NCBI GenBank assembly: GCA_013399015.1
Contig: VWZX01001051.1
Location: 496,001 to 560,000 of the forward strand
DNA from: Galbula dea
Lineage: Eukaryota > Chordata > Aves > Piciformes > Galbulidae
Length of the DNA stretch: 64,000 bases
Reading direction: 5' to 3'
The notes below the pieces were generated by a model, which ran no database searches, was not told the origin of the DNA, and saw nothing but the letters and a program-made list of their open reading frames with translations. Shown here in pieces: positions 48,741-61,400 of the stretch; within the stretch, counting starts at the first letter, position 1, and each line of letters begins with the position of its first letter. A program made the translations under genes and the position numbers.

Positions 48741-51700
48741 ATCATCGTGTCCTTGTGTCATCTCACATCAGGCAAAATGAGACAGACAGAGATATACTCA
48801 ATCATATTTCATGGTCGATTTTTTTCATACATTAAGAAGAAAGAAATCCATACAATCATTGGTTAAGGCATTTTTAAAAGCTTTAACTAAAAAATGAATT
48901 GGCCTGCCTGTTAACAACACTGTTTTTGTCAAATGTAACTGTTCTTCTGAAGTATGGTGTCTCCTGGATGACATGGAGATAAATATGCATGAGTCAGTCA
49001 TTATGTATCTGGACAGTAAGAGTGGGTTTCATCATACTGATGTAGATGTCTGATAAGTAGGATGCAGGCATTTACATCAGAGCTAATCATCTAATCTCCC
49101 TTTATAGTCAACAAAGGGAACAGGCACTCCCAGAGTATGATTCATCTCATGTAAAATAGGTCAGATGAGTTTTGTAGCTTCAAAGTGTCTTTTTTTCCTC
49201 ATTGACTGTAATGGCAGTCTAGGGTGAATCACTGAACTGTCGATGCCTGCATCAGGAGTGTGGCAGTTTGAAACCCTCAGCATAAGATGAGTTATTAGAG
49301 CTCTGTATAGTTGGTCTTTGTTGTTTCAGTTGTGCACTCATAGTAGTGTTTAACCACAGGGGTGTATAGTGACACTGCATTAAGTCTATAACTGCTACCT
49401 GTGTAATCTAAACTAGAATGTGAAAGCACTGGTAGTATTATTCTTGCTATAATTAATTTGACTAGACCTCACAGATACAGACTATAAAGTGTTCAGTAAT
49501 ACTGCTGTTTCCTAACAACTTAGTTCTTCGTTCCCTGCACATCATGTCCAATTTACCATGGTGAAGTACACCTTTATGCTTACTGATTAGCATGAAATTT
49601 TGAGCAAGACATACATACCAATTTAAATGTGCAAAAAAGGCAGCTTTTGCTTCTATGTTTCTGAACTCTTCAGATTAGAATAAATGAATATATTAAAATA
49701 ATGGAAGAGCTTTTGTGTTTCAGGAGAGCACTGTGCTGATAGTAAGGAACCAAACTGGTTAATGGAAGCATGTTGGGCAGTCTGGTATTTGACACCAGAG
49801 TAAGAATTGCCATGTTGTACAAAACAGCAAATTGACAGCAGAGCTCTAGCAATACATAAAATTTTCAAAAGATACATACTGAAAATTTTCCAAAGCTGGT
49901 GCTTTAACCATGAAGTCACATAAATATTTTGATACAATGTACTAGGGCTACTGGCTGTGAATTATGAATGAACTTTGCTAATCACCACGATTGCCCAAGC
50001 ATTGATTACCTGCTATCATTTGATAGTGTTTGAAGAAGATTGCTAAATATAAGAAAGCATCCCGTGGAGGCTTTGGGACCTATGATAAAGAGCTGGCAGA
50101 ATAACACTAAGAATTCTGAAATGTATTCTCATAAGCTTCAAGGAATAACTAAACTTGAAAGAAAATATTGGAGGAATCAAAAATCACTGACAATTATAAG
50201 GGCCTGTTCTTGTTATGTCATGCAAATTCATCACCTTCAGCCTAATTAAGGGTCTTCAAGCATGCCAGAACAGAGCTTGAAAATTGCCAGGATCATTATT
50301 CTGTAATGCCATGGGGAAGCTAGTGAATATTTTGGAGACTTAGTGAGTATCCTTTCTGTCTATTTGTAGTGATATTCCACCTCTTTGAGGTACCAAAGGG
50401 TGATGTTTATACAGCACATTTACTTTTCCTAGTAACTGACGTATTAATGTAGGGAAGGTATCCAGAATTAACAGGCATAGTAGTACCTCAAGAAGATGAG
50501 AAACTTGTTCTCTACTATCTTGTTAATAAACAATTGATCACTGTATTTTGCTGTGGGAATAATTCAACAACATGGTTCTAGGATAGTTTTCAGGGTAAAG
50601 AAATACAACGTTTCTGAGTAATTACTGTTTGAACCCAAACTGGTATTACGCGGCATTGTAACTACTGTTTAACTACCTAATAGTCTCTTAAGTCAGAGGG
50701 TAATGTATTTATTATTATACTCACTCAGGTACTAGCTCACTCACTAGTAGAACAACTAAGACTAGCATAGGAAAGGAAGGTCAGACTCTGGTAGATATTA
50801 CAACAGTTTACGCATTTTGCAGTGTAAAGCATGCACATACCTTCTTTTTCAAGAGTTACTCTCATATTAAATGAGACACATTTAGCATGCTAGAATCATT
50901 AGCTACATTTTCCCTAATAATATTCAGCCTATCTGACTAAACTGAAACAAACATAAGCCCTGCACAAAATCTACCAGAGTGAAACCCTAGACTGGACAAC
51001 TTTCACAGAATGCTGGAGCCCAGTCTAGCAAATTTTAACAGTAATGTGAAGAAGCACCAAGTTCAGACCAGCCAGAATTCTGTGGATTCATAATTTGCTT
51101 TCAAGTTGTAAGAGTTGAAATGCAAAGTGTTGGAAATAGTGTTTACTTTTCAAAACATTAAGGAAATAGATTAGTCTACGTTGTGCATTGCTAGTTATTT
51201 GAACAAAAATCAGCAATTGAAACCAAGATATAACAAAGCAAGGTGATAGCTAAGCCAGCTGACCTTTTCTTCAGCTGCTCTATCCTGTTTGGCTATGTAT
51301 ACATGATTCAACTTGATTTAGTATAGCATGGGACTCTTCCATTTGTATCACGGTGTGTTATCTTGCTAGTTCTATGTTCTAGTGATTCTTTTTTCTTAAG
51401 GTTTGTATAGTAACCTCCTCCTTATGTCCTACTAGCAATACAAATGAAACTTCATTCAAATGAAAATGCAGAAAAAACGTTTGAAATGAAAATTATTTTT
51501 TTTTCTGCATCACGCTTTTCTTTTGATGAGAGCACGTGGTAAAATGCATTCCACCCACCCACAGTCCCCTGCCTTCTCTGTGTTTCACTGATAATGTGAC
51601 CCACCACACTGAAACAGCATTATTTCCTGAAAGGCTGTAGGCAAGTATGATGATGAGAAGACAAGAAGGGAAGTGAATGGGAAACAGAATGGGAGAGAAA

Positions 51701-54609
51701 GCAATTGTGCATATGTATGAGGAAATTGCAAAAAATTGGAAAAAAACCCAAACAGATGTGATTAGAGTTGCATATAACAAGTGGGGAAATAAGTGCATAT
51801 TCCTTTTAAAGTGTTTGTATCACATAATACAGAGTAATAATTCTACCCACATTGTTACTCAAAATAATTTTTGTGGGATATGAATGTGGGAAATGAAGAT
51901 AGATTTCAAAGACATTAGCATGAGTTTAGTGTTAGTATAACAGAGCTTGTATTTTGGAAGATGTTTGAGAGTTGTCAGAAGAATCCTTTTCAGAAGTTGT
52001 GTTTAAAAAATATATTTTCTTGAAGGACAAATCAGAAACAAAAAAACAAGGCTGTTATATTTGCATAGGACTTAACTGTTTTTAACATAATTGCAGGAGG
52101 TTTTTTTAACATAGATCTATATAAACGCATACACTCTTTTCATCAGTTTGCACTTTCCACAAGTATGTAAGCAAATGGTATTTAAGAACAATTCACTGCT
52201 GATAACATTTACAAGAAAAGCTAGTTAGATTTGTAGTAAAAGGAAAATTAGGGAAAAGAAAATTATCCCAGCAGAGCAATACCTGTCCTTCTCAAACACA
52301 TAACTGTACTCTAATTGACTTCAACAGAGGTGGATTTTCTGCTATATTTATTTTTTCCAACATGACTTTAAATTCTTACTCATTGTCAGTCACATCACTT
52401 CTTTGAGCAAGCACTCACTTTTGTTTTATCTGGAATTCACCTTGAGTGAGCCATTTGTAAAAAGTCTATGCATCCCTTAAGTTCTCAGGCACAAATAAAT
52501 TTCACTTTTTGGCCTGTTGTAAGCAATTCAAGTTCATTCAAGTCTTCCCTTCCGAGTTATTAATGGAAGGAAATACAACCTATTTCACAAGGTCTTATTT
52601 TATGCAGTAATGTTTATATATTTTCGGTCTGCTCAACATCTTCTGTTTTGTACCAACTGTTATATTTTGCTCCTGACAGAGCATCAGCTGGTAACAAACA
52701 GCTTTGGCCCTGAACACATGGCTCATTTTCATTCTGTAATTTTCTCCCATGAAGCTCTTTATTATTCTATATTCTGTCTGCTGTGAGCAATGTTCCACTA
52801 GTCATTGCCAAATTGAGCAAGCTATGGGCCTAATTGTGATAAGAGAAAGAAGTCTGTTTATTGTTAACAGATAAAATAGGTGAGTAATAAAGCAAAGCAT
52901 GAACTTGGGCAGCAGCATCACGTATGTTAGCACATTGGATGAATTTGGAAGTGAGGAAAACCAGAATGCTTTTATGATACTCTTTCTGATTTACTCCAAA
53001 CCACTTCTTTATCACAAAGTTAAGTAATCTGGTATCAACAAATGATAACTTAGTAGTTTTACCTATGGAACTACATACTAAACACCCATGCCAGACTTTT
53101 CAATCAGAATATGAATTCATCATTTGTATTATAACACTTGTCACTTTAGAAGAGGTTAATTATCATCTAGAGTCTAATCCATGACCTAGAGAAATATTCA
53201 GAGCTGTACTTAACTCTTTTAGATTCATTAATGCACTCAAAGCTATTTGTGTTTCCTTCTGGATCAGAACAGATTCCTCTAATCAGTACAGATTTTTCAT
53301 TGAATATCATTTAGCTCAAGACCATAGCAAACGTGGGGTGGTTCATGGAATTTTTGCATGTGGTGATGAAACTTCTGTGCAACTGCAAAATAGCAACCAA
53401 TCTGTCTGTCATGTGTGGCACTGACCTTCTACAAGTATAGCTTGTGAGTGGGAAAGATGGTTCAAAATCTACCTGAACTGGCACTGGAAAAGGCCCCAGT
53501 CTCATTTAGAATATCTGAATAGCTACCATACATCACATGAATTTCAGGGACCTTATCTGATCTATTGTGGTAGCCTGTTGAAGCTTCTTCAGAATAAATA
53601 ATCTAATTGCCTTGTGCTGTCTGACATGCAAGTTTGCACCAACTGGTACTAATAACTGAGGAGTCAGAGTTAAAATTTAATGAACTGCAAGTCTTGGGTA
53701 GGAGATAGAGGCTTTAAAAGAAAGATTCCAAGGTAAATTACCTGATAGTTTTGTTAGAAAATCATTGTGACATTATTATGACTGAGAACACTAAAAATGG
53801 TGTTTGTCTGTTGCATCATATTTTGTTCAATGCATTGCCATTCTTTTGCACTCCACTGAAATGGTACACTCTAAAGAGTGTACTTACCTCTTCTTAAATC
53901 TCAAAACCATCCTCTTTGATGTGTTAGCTGCCTTGCTGTTTCCATGACCTTATTATTTCCCAGATCTCCTCTTAGACTTCTGATCATCGCTTCAGTAAGT
54001 GCTTTAGAGGGATCTTTCTTGGTATACCTCCACATCATCTCTTCCTTTTTATTCACAAATACAGCTTCAACTGCTGTCACTGTAAATGCAGCTCACAAAC
54101 CTGCTTCATTAATTCTGACCTTCTCTCTCCTGTCACACCAAGGTCTCTGTCTCCCAGATGATCCCTTTTGAATGATATTGGCTATGTCTTTACAAGCATA
54201 TAGTGTGGAAAAACAGGGGCAGGTCAGGAAAGCAAAAGATCTGGTGCTGAGGACCTCATGCCCACATTGTGTGCGTTGTGCAGAGAGGTCATTTCAGACT
54301 AGCTGTGATCTAGTAATACAGACTGGATGCCCACTGTTTGGAGCAGAAGCACAGGACAGTATTTGAACATCGAGTTAGGGTTAGTTTCATGTGAGGGTTT
54401 GTGAGCTCCAAGACTGCTCTATGATGCAAACTATGGGCTAGTAAGTGGAAACATGCCTTCTGAAAGAAACACTGCATGCTTTCTTTCTGCCATGCTTCTG
54501 CTCATACTTAGAGCTGTCTTTTGACAGATGCCTATAAAAAAGCTTGAGAATTATTTGGATGTTGGTCTACCATGACACAACCAGTGCCTGACACTTTAAT
54601 TAAATTGTA
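48741..54609. other. Intron 1 sequence, no feature recognised
   Basis: About 5.9 kb of AT-rich intron. Open frames stay at or below about 100 codons on both strands and show no known domain. I see no RNA gene or clear transposon. Confidence 0.6.
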
Positions 54610-54667
54610 GATTTTTGAGGTCCTATCTTCACTTTTCCTAACACTGATTCTGTGATTCTGTGATTCA
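54610..54667 (+). mobile_element. CR1 3'-end relic
   Basis: The stretch reads TTTTTGAGGTCCTATCTTCA, a few more bases, then three near-octamers (ATTCTGTGATTCTGTGATT at 54648). This parallels the normal CR1 ending (GAGGTCCCTTCCAAC... followed by octamers) but is diverged. Nothing recognisable as CR1 precedes it, so it is a very short or very old insertion. Confidence 0.7.
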
Positions 54668-56227
54668 GCTGGATAACCATTATTTTCTTATAAATGCAAG
54701 TATATGATTGTTTTTATTCCTATAGCAGCTTATCTACCATCATCTCTTTTCTATTTCTATAAAACTTCTCTATGTTTTTGTTGTAGAAGACAACTGGTCA
54801 GTATAACTCAGCTACAAGCCAAGGATTGTAAGAACTGTTTCAATTAGCATAATGTCCCAGTCACAAACAGTACAATCTTTGTCATCAGAAAAGAGCATTA
54901 TATAAGGTTACTTCTAGCCATTGTAGTAATTTTGGAGTTGAGTGGTTGGAGGGAGGGTGTTTATTTCTTTTTTGTGCAGATAAAGCACAGAAGTAAAATG
55001 CCTCAAATATTGTTTAGTCATTTAGTACTATGCATTCATTTCATCACTAGGATACAGACCTGTATTTAGTAGAGTGGTGTAACTGGCCAGTAGTAGCTTT
55101 GATAGCTATGCAAAAGATTCTAGAAGATGTGAGAATGAACACACATTCAAGATGACAGCATGGCTGGCTTCAACTCTACCTTTAATTTCAGGAAAAGCTG
55201 CAAGGTAGCATTAAATGACCCAGGAGGAGAAAACTCTCTATTTAAGCTCTATCATCCTGAGGACTAACCAGGACATGTATTGCTCAGTTTACTCCTGCAT
55301 GTAAGTCAGTGTCCCCCTTGGTTGGCTAGGTTAGCCTTCATGAGACCAACCGTTATTTCTTGTGACTCTCTGTCACCAGCCATAAAGGATTGTTTGGTAT
55401 ATCACGGCTTAGGTTTTGGGTTTTTTATGTATTTTAGTAATTACTGTGTAAATTAGTAACCAGTGTTGAAGAGGAAAAACTTTATGAGAGTGAGGGTATG
55501 GGCTATACTCACCTGGAACAGACTCCTGCTCATGCAATGTGGCTACTTACTTAAGCCCTCTGAACTGCCCTTCAAAGACACTTCCATCTTTCGACAAAAC
55601 ACAGGTGCTTAAGGAGAATTCAGTCCACCAAAAATATTATTTCATGTATTTCAGTGGGTCTTACATGTTTTATGTGGCAGATCAGATCTTTGGAGACCTA
55701 GACAGGAGCCTTGCACATTTACTCGTTTCTAGCAGACTTTCCATTGTTTTGTAGCAGGCTTTACTTGTCTTTAGAAGACTTTCTTTATCAGATACCTAGA
55801 TTTAGATTTTTGAGAAGAAAAGGGTTTTTTCTCAGGTGTTGTCATCCTGAGGGTGCTTACATGAGGACTCAGTTTCATTCTTTCAAGATTTTCTGAAAGG
55901 AGGCCCCATTCTGTTCCTGTGCTGCTTTCTCTTATGCAGAAAGTAAGAAATATTTTAGGTCTGCTGATACGGATTAGCCACTTTTTGAACTGGTAGCTTT
56001 GTTCTGAAGAATGTTTGCAATTAAGACTGAACCCCTGTGTGTGTCTGTTGTACATGTACACTTGTGGTTTGTCCACACTTTGGGATTTGGATCTCTGAAC
56101 AGCAGTGTTGTTGCATAGCTGAGCCTGGTAAAACACAAGATTAATACAGCATGTGTTGGTAAAGCTGATTTTAAATTTAAAATTGCCATCAGTGTGCTCT
56201 TTTGAGTCACTTAGTAATCACTGTTTA

Positions 56228-56261
56228 TACTAATCTGTATTCCTTTTTTTTCCCCTCTCAG
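56228..56261 (+). promoter_or_regulatory. LIN7A: Branch point and 3' splice site of LIN7A intron 1
   Basis: TACTAAT at 56228-56234 is a near-perfect branch-point consensus, with the branch A at 56233. It is followed by a strong pyrimidine tract (TTCCTTTTTTTTTCCCCTCT, 56240-56258) and CAG at 56259-56261. The A-to-exon spacing of about 28 nt is typical. Confidence 0.88.
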
Positions 56262-56380
56262 ATGTTGCAAGAGCAATTGAGTTACTGGAGAAACTGCAAG
56301 AATCTGGGGAAGTACCAGTACACAAGCTACAGTCCCTAAAGAAGGTGCTGCAGAGTGAGTTTTGTACAGCTATCAGAGAG
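56262..56380 (+). CDS. LIN7A: LIN7A coding exon 2 (start of L27 domain)
   Basis: 119 bases give forty residues (numbers 15-54 counted from the 35056 Met), starting DVARAIELLEKLQESGEVP and ending SEFCTAIRE. Apart from the position already noted in exon 1, I see no difference from mammalian LIN7A as I remember it. LIN7C differs here in having, for example, ICRAIELL and QRSGEVPPQ, so the A paralogue is supported. The segment contains helices 1 and 2 and the beginning of helix 3 of the L27 domain, which pairs with the L27 domain of CASK or other MAGUK scaffolds. The exon ends GAG before the donor GTATGA, phase 0, so exon 3 should begin with the Val-Tyr codons of the L27 domain. About 165 residues, including the PDZ domain, are encoded beyond the window. 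Confidence 0.97.
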
Positions 56381-58400
56381 GTATGAAATAGACATTTGTA
56401 GTTATTTCTCAAAATAACATCCCTCTCCTGAAAAGAAAAGTGTATTTGCCTTTCAGTGCTGGAGAACCAGGAGTATGTTGTATAAAGGATGATGGATATG
56501 ACATGTGTCTGTAGATGCCTGCTACTGTGCAGAATGCTGAAGTTACTGAAAAGCAGACACAGAACAGTTGTGTCAGCAAGGCATCAAGCCTGAGGCAATT
56601 AGCCTTGCTAAGGGAAAAAGGTGATTAATTAGTTTTTCAGTATTCTCATGCTGTTTCAAGGTCTGTGCTAACCTGTACAGTACTGTGCTGGGATATGAGG
56701 AGTGCCAAGTTGGGTCAGTGCAAGTTTAAATGCCTCTCCTTTGAGCTCTGGTGTGTGTGATGGGGATGTGCTGATAAAATTAGAATGCTGTGGGAGACAA
56801 ACGGTGCAAGAGCTGAAGTTAAATGAAGCCGACAGGTATCTTGCCATTGAAGTCAGTGGTCGAGTCCCAGTGGGCCTTGCTCCATGTGTCAGAAATCCTT
56901 GTCAGATTGCTAAGAGCTCTGATCATTACCCTGCCAGCCACAGTCAGGGCCTTCTTAAGACCTGCCCAACAGTAGATAAATGATGACTGTTTTTTTCTAG
57001 TCAAGCTAGAGAAGAAGCACCCTATTTACTATGTGTATACAGGCAGTATCTTTAAAGCAGTCCAATTACAAATATTTACACTATTAAGTTTTTTAGACAA
57101 GAAACCATGAGGTAATACAACATTGTGTTGCTTACCTACTAAACTGAGTGCTGTTCACCTGCCAGAGGGAAGGGCTTTAAATGCCCTATAAGAAAATCTG
57201 TAAGAACTTCTGTTTCAATTTTTCTGTCTACTGCCTGAAACTAATCCTCCCTTGATGAAATCAATGAGGAATCAGATGTTCCCTCAATGGGAACTCCTCA
57301 GTTTGGACTCCTGATAACTAGGCAACAGCAGTGCATTGATTGAGTGGACTGCTGGGTGGCTAGAAGGAAGACAGAGAGGAACAGACATTAGTTTACTAAG
57401 GAAAATGCAACACACTTCTTGTTTTATGGAATATATTTTTCAATGTGAGAAACTGAGAGAGTCTTCAACTTAATTAAATGGCAGCTTTCAAGGCTTTTTA
57501 AAGGGAATAGTGTTCCATGATAATAAATAATGGCACTGTGTACCCTGAAAAGCTGATATTCTGACTGGTCCTTTCATTTAACCAACTAAATGCTTCTTTA
57601 ATTGACCACAGAACATTGAAAAGTTGTGGTGTTAGGTTTGTGGGTTTTTTCAGATAGTAGAGCCTGGTACTCTGGTTGTTAATGGCAACTTTCAATCTTT
57701 GCAGAATCATCAGTGCAATCTTACCAAATTTATATTTATCTATGGAAAAAAGTCTTAGCAGAAGCAAACACAAATCTTGTTGAAATGAGAGTGGAGCCTA
57801 GGAATTAGAAAAATAGCTTAGACAAATGCACTCTCAGTGAACTGAAACTAGATTTGGACAAAATCATCTCAGTGGCACAAAAGGTCTTTATAGAGAGTTG
57901 TGTAAAAACAACCTGCACATGACAGACTAATCTAATTACTGTTGGATTCTTACAGCCAAGTACTACTCACTTTAAGAAGCCTGGAACTAGTTGTTACACT
58001 AAAATTGAATGATGATGAATGAGCAGTTAGATCAGTTCTACCAACCTAATAAACCAAAACATTAATTTCTTTTTAATAATTTAATATATTATAATATTAC
58101 CCAATATATCCCTTTCAGAGAACAAAATTTCTACACCCAAAAAAATTATCAATGCCATTCATGTATGTAAATCTTCAAATATAGAAGGTCCAGTAACAAA
58201 TCTTGTCATTTAGAGAGTGTGAGAATTGACATACATACGTTGCTAGTACATAAGGATGTTCAACATGTGTAGCTCTTCTTTTCAGTTACTTACATTAATC
58301 CCTTAGCAAATACTTACACTATGACTGGGGGTTTTTTCCACCAGTTGAAGAATTGTTGGAAAATTGCAGAAAATAATTTCTTCCATTTTTTTGTGTGGTT

Positions 58401-58417
58401 TTTTTTTTTTTTTTTAT
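58401..58417. repeat. Poly-T run in intron 2
   Basis: About seventeen T residues in a row, just after a GTGTGG word. Simple sequence, likely variable in length. Confidence 0.85.
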
Positions 58418-61400
58418 AATAAGAAAAAAGCATGGAATGTTTTGGTCAAGTTACATTATTAGACATCTCCAAGCACTGCAGAACGGGGTTGGAGGGTATC
58501 TGAGCTGGGTCTTGCTATTAATCAGGGATGCCCTTCTTGCATGTCCTTCGTGTGCACTGGAGTTTATGAAAGACTGATATTTACTTTATTGAACAGCACA
58601 GTTTTTTCTAAGTGTATTTGAGTTTGAGATAGCTGAGACTAGAGAGAAATCTCCCTGCAAATGCTCCCTCCCATTCTTTATCTTCTGTTATCCCAATTGC
58701 AATATGTGAGAGTGTGGCAACTAGCTTTTAATTCCCTCTATTAGCACCAACATAGACTGGATGAGAAAAGTTGTTGAAATTACAAGAGAAGGCATCTCAG
58801 TCAGCTGGAATTAACAAGAAAAATGGGAGCTGTTTGAAATACAAGAGCCTTCCTGGAGAACAAAGTGAAGCAGACCCTGTGAGAGCAGTAGGTGGGAGTA
58901 ATAGAAATAGGATGAGGAGCAGCAGCAGGCTTTGTATTAGTATGCAAATTCTGGGAGGGTCTGCTTATTCTATATATACAGAGATTCAGATCCACAGTGT
59001 AGTGTGTTCATTGTGTAATGCAGGATCTGAGCCTAACATCCTTTCTTCAGAAAATCTAGTAGAAGAGGTCAAAGCTGATTCCTGTAGTCGTATAAACTCC
59101 ATAATGGAGGAGCTTTGGAAATTAAGCATTTTTTTTCCAGTCTTAAGAAATTATGAACACTTATTATGAACTATCTAGTGAGGGAGTTTGTTCAAGTATG
59201 TCCCAGAGAAACACAGTATTGGGCTGAGTGATTGATAGAAGGTGACTTGACCCTTCTACAAGCTGGAATTCTTTAACTACAGAATCAGGAGATCACTTTT
59301 ATGATCAACTAGATTTTAAAAGAATGAGATATTTCATTAGATGTTATACATTCCAATCTAATGTGTAGGAATCTGTTAAATGGCTGTAATGAATTGTATT
59401 TATGGGAACCTATTTAGTGTTATCAGCCCACCAGTTCAGATCCCACACTAATGTCCCATAGAAATAAAATCTTTTTAAAGCGACTGAGTGAATGAAATTT
59501 AAGTAGAAGTACTGTGGCATTTTTTTAGCATGCTATGTCAGGAAATGGTGATTAATGGTTCTCACTTAGCTACATATCAGTACCACCATCTGAAATATTC
59601 TGTCCAGCACTAGACAAGAATACACATTAGCTCTGAAAATAATGGAAATAATTGAAGTATGTAATAGCCTCAGTATTTCCTTTTCACCTGAGGATCTCTA
59701 GACCAGAAAACAAGTTAACTGAAGTCTGGTTACATTAAAATTGAGTTTTGAAAAGAAATTGTGTTTTAAAATAACTTGTTTCAAAAGCTCCCAAGCTACA
59801 TGAAGATTAATTAGCCTTCTGTAGCCTTGTCACCTGGCAAAAGATGCATGAATCTTGTCTGTTATACCATTAAGTGTTTATCCTTCCATGCGTTTCTGTT
59901 GTTTATTCAAAGCTGTTGCTTTGTTATAGTCTTCTGATTCCCAGGTGGTTACTGGAATTGATGAAGGGCAAGGCTGTGAAAATAAATGCATACTTGAACT
60001 ACTGAGGTATATTCATGTGCAACATAAAACTAGGCAGCCTGAATTGATAAAGTGTCTTCAGTTATTTTAAGTCAGTAAAAAGGAAGTTAGGAGAACTATA
60101 AGACAAAGTGAACTTCTGGTCTGGCAAGAAACTTTAAAGGGCTGCAGGCATGGAAGATAGAATGAATGGTCAAGCAAAACATAGTGAATCATCAATAAGA
60201 AAATGTGGCATGTCTTAGCAGATTACAGGAATTTCATTTACTGTTAACAACTGATAATCAGTACTGAAACACCAGGAAAAGTAATGATACAGCTTGACAA
60301 ACTCAGGCCTCTCCTAATGAGTGGAACTTTTCTTTCAGGCTGAATCTCAAGTTCCTTATTATTCCTATTCCATATTCCATATGTTACATATGTAAAATTC
60401 AGGTTATAGCCTTCCATTGCTATGCTATTTTCTATTTCAAGGTTAAATGTCATGTTTTCCCATGTGGATGTTATTTAAAAGAAATCTGACTGGTACATAC
60501 CTATAGTGAAACTTCTGTCAATACCAAAAGTAATCAGATCAGAAAGTCTTTATAAAAATGTGGTGTGGCATCTAGACACACAAAAATAATCTTTCTTTCT
60601 TTCTGTTATCTTACAATTTGTGTCAAAATATCAGGTCATCACAGAAGAAAGAGCACTTTTTCAGGGCCAGGTCCCTGTCAATTGTTTCTTAAAAGCGGGG
60701 AGCAGTCAACAGAAAATACAGTTCTGTGTTTTGTATGAAATTACTCTCTGGAACAGCATGTTGTCTTTGAAAATAGTTCAGTTTCTACTTCAGTAGTTTA
60801 AAAGTTTTAAACTTACCATAAAATTATCTTGTAGATGGAACATACTGGACATTTGAGGACCAGTAATGACTTACAGGCAAAAAATGACTGTGGCAGAACA
60901 CATCCAGATGAGGTCTGGTTGCCTCCCAGTTACTTTGGAAATGCTTGATAATGTTCTATAATACTAAAACCATAATTTCACTATATGCAAGGTGAGGTAG
61001 TTCAACAAGCCTAGTTGATATATTGGAATGATCTCCTTTAATTAATAATTTTCATTTTCATGCCTTAGCGATCTGAATGTCTGGAATCTAGTGCTGCTGA
61101 TATGCAATGTGTTACTACGTGGTCATTTCCTTCAGCTGCCTACGTGCATCTTTCTTTATTAGCCCTGATATTCGTCTTTGCAAAAATTAAGGAACCAGAA
61201 GAAGGTTGCTGGGTTGTGAAAGCTGAATCTAGTGATGCTGTACTCATTACTTTACTGTGATGCAGTGTGTAACAGCAGGAGGCTGGCTGCAACCCATACC
61301 TGTTCTCTTCAGATATTCCAGTAGAGCGGTGTACTGCATTTTAAAGGGCTGCACTAAATATAACAATCTGGGTATTGGTTGGACTTGGGTGAAACGTCTC

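Larger units (their letters stand above)
35099..56261 (+). other. LIN7A: LIN7A intron 1 (about 21.2 kb)
   Basis: It is bounded by GTAAGC at 35099 and CAG at 56259-56261, phase 1. The first 650 bp are still CpG island. The rest is AT-rich with CR1 copies at 39.0-40.6, 47.3, 48.5 and 54.6 kb, a tandem duplication at 44.1 kb and simple repeats. The stretches 35.8-39.0, 40.6-44.0, 44.4-47.3 and 48.7-54.6 kb hold no exon I can recognise. 38.4-38.9 kb is a notably T/C-rich patch with three overlapping short open frames and no known protein. Confidence 0.9.

Noticed and set aside
58771..59169. A 132-codon sense-strand frame in intron 2 as a missed exon
   Set aside because: It does not start with ATG and does not match any LIN7A segment. 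A cassette exon this long with no known counterpart is unlikely without transcript evidence.
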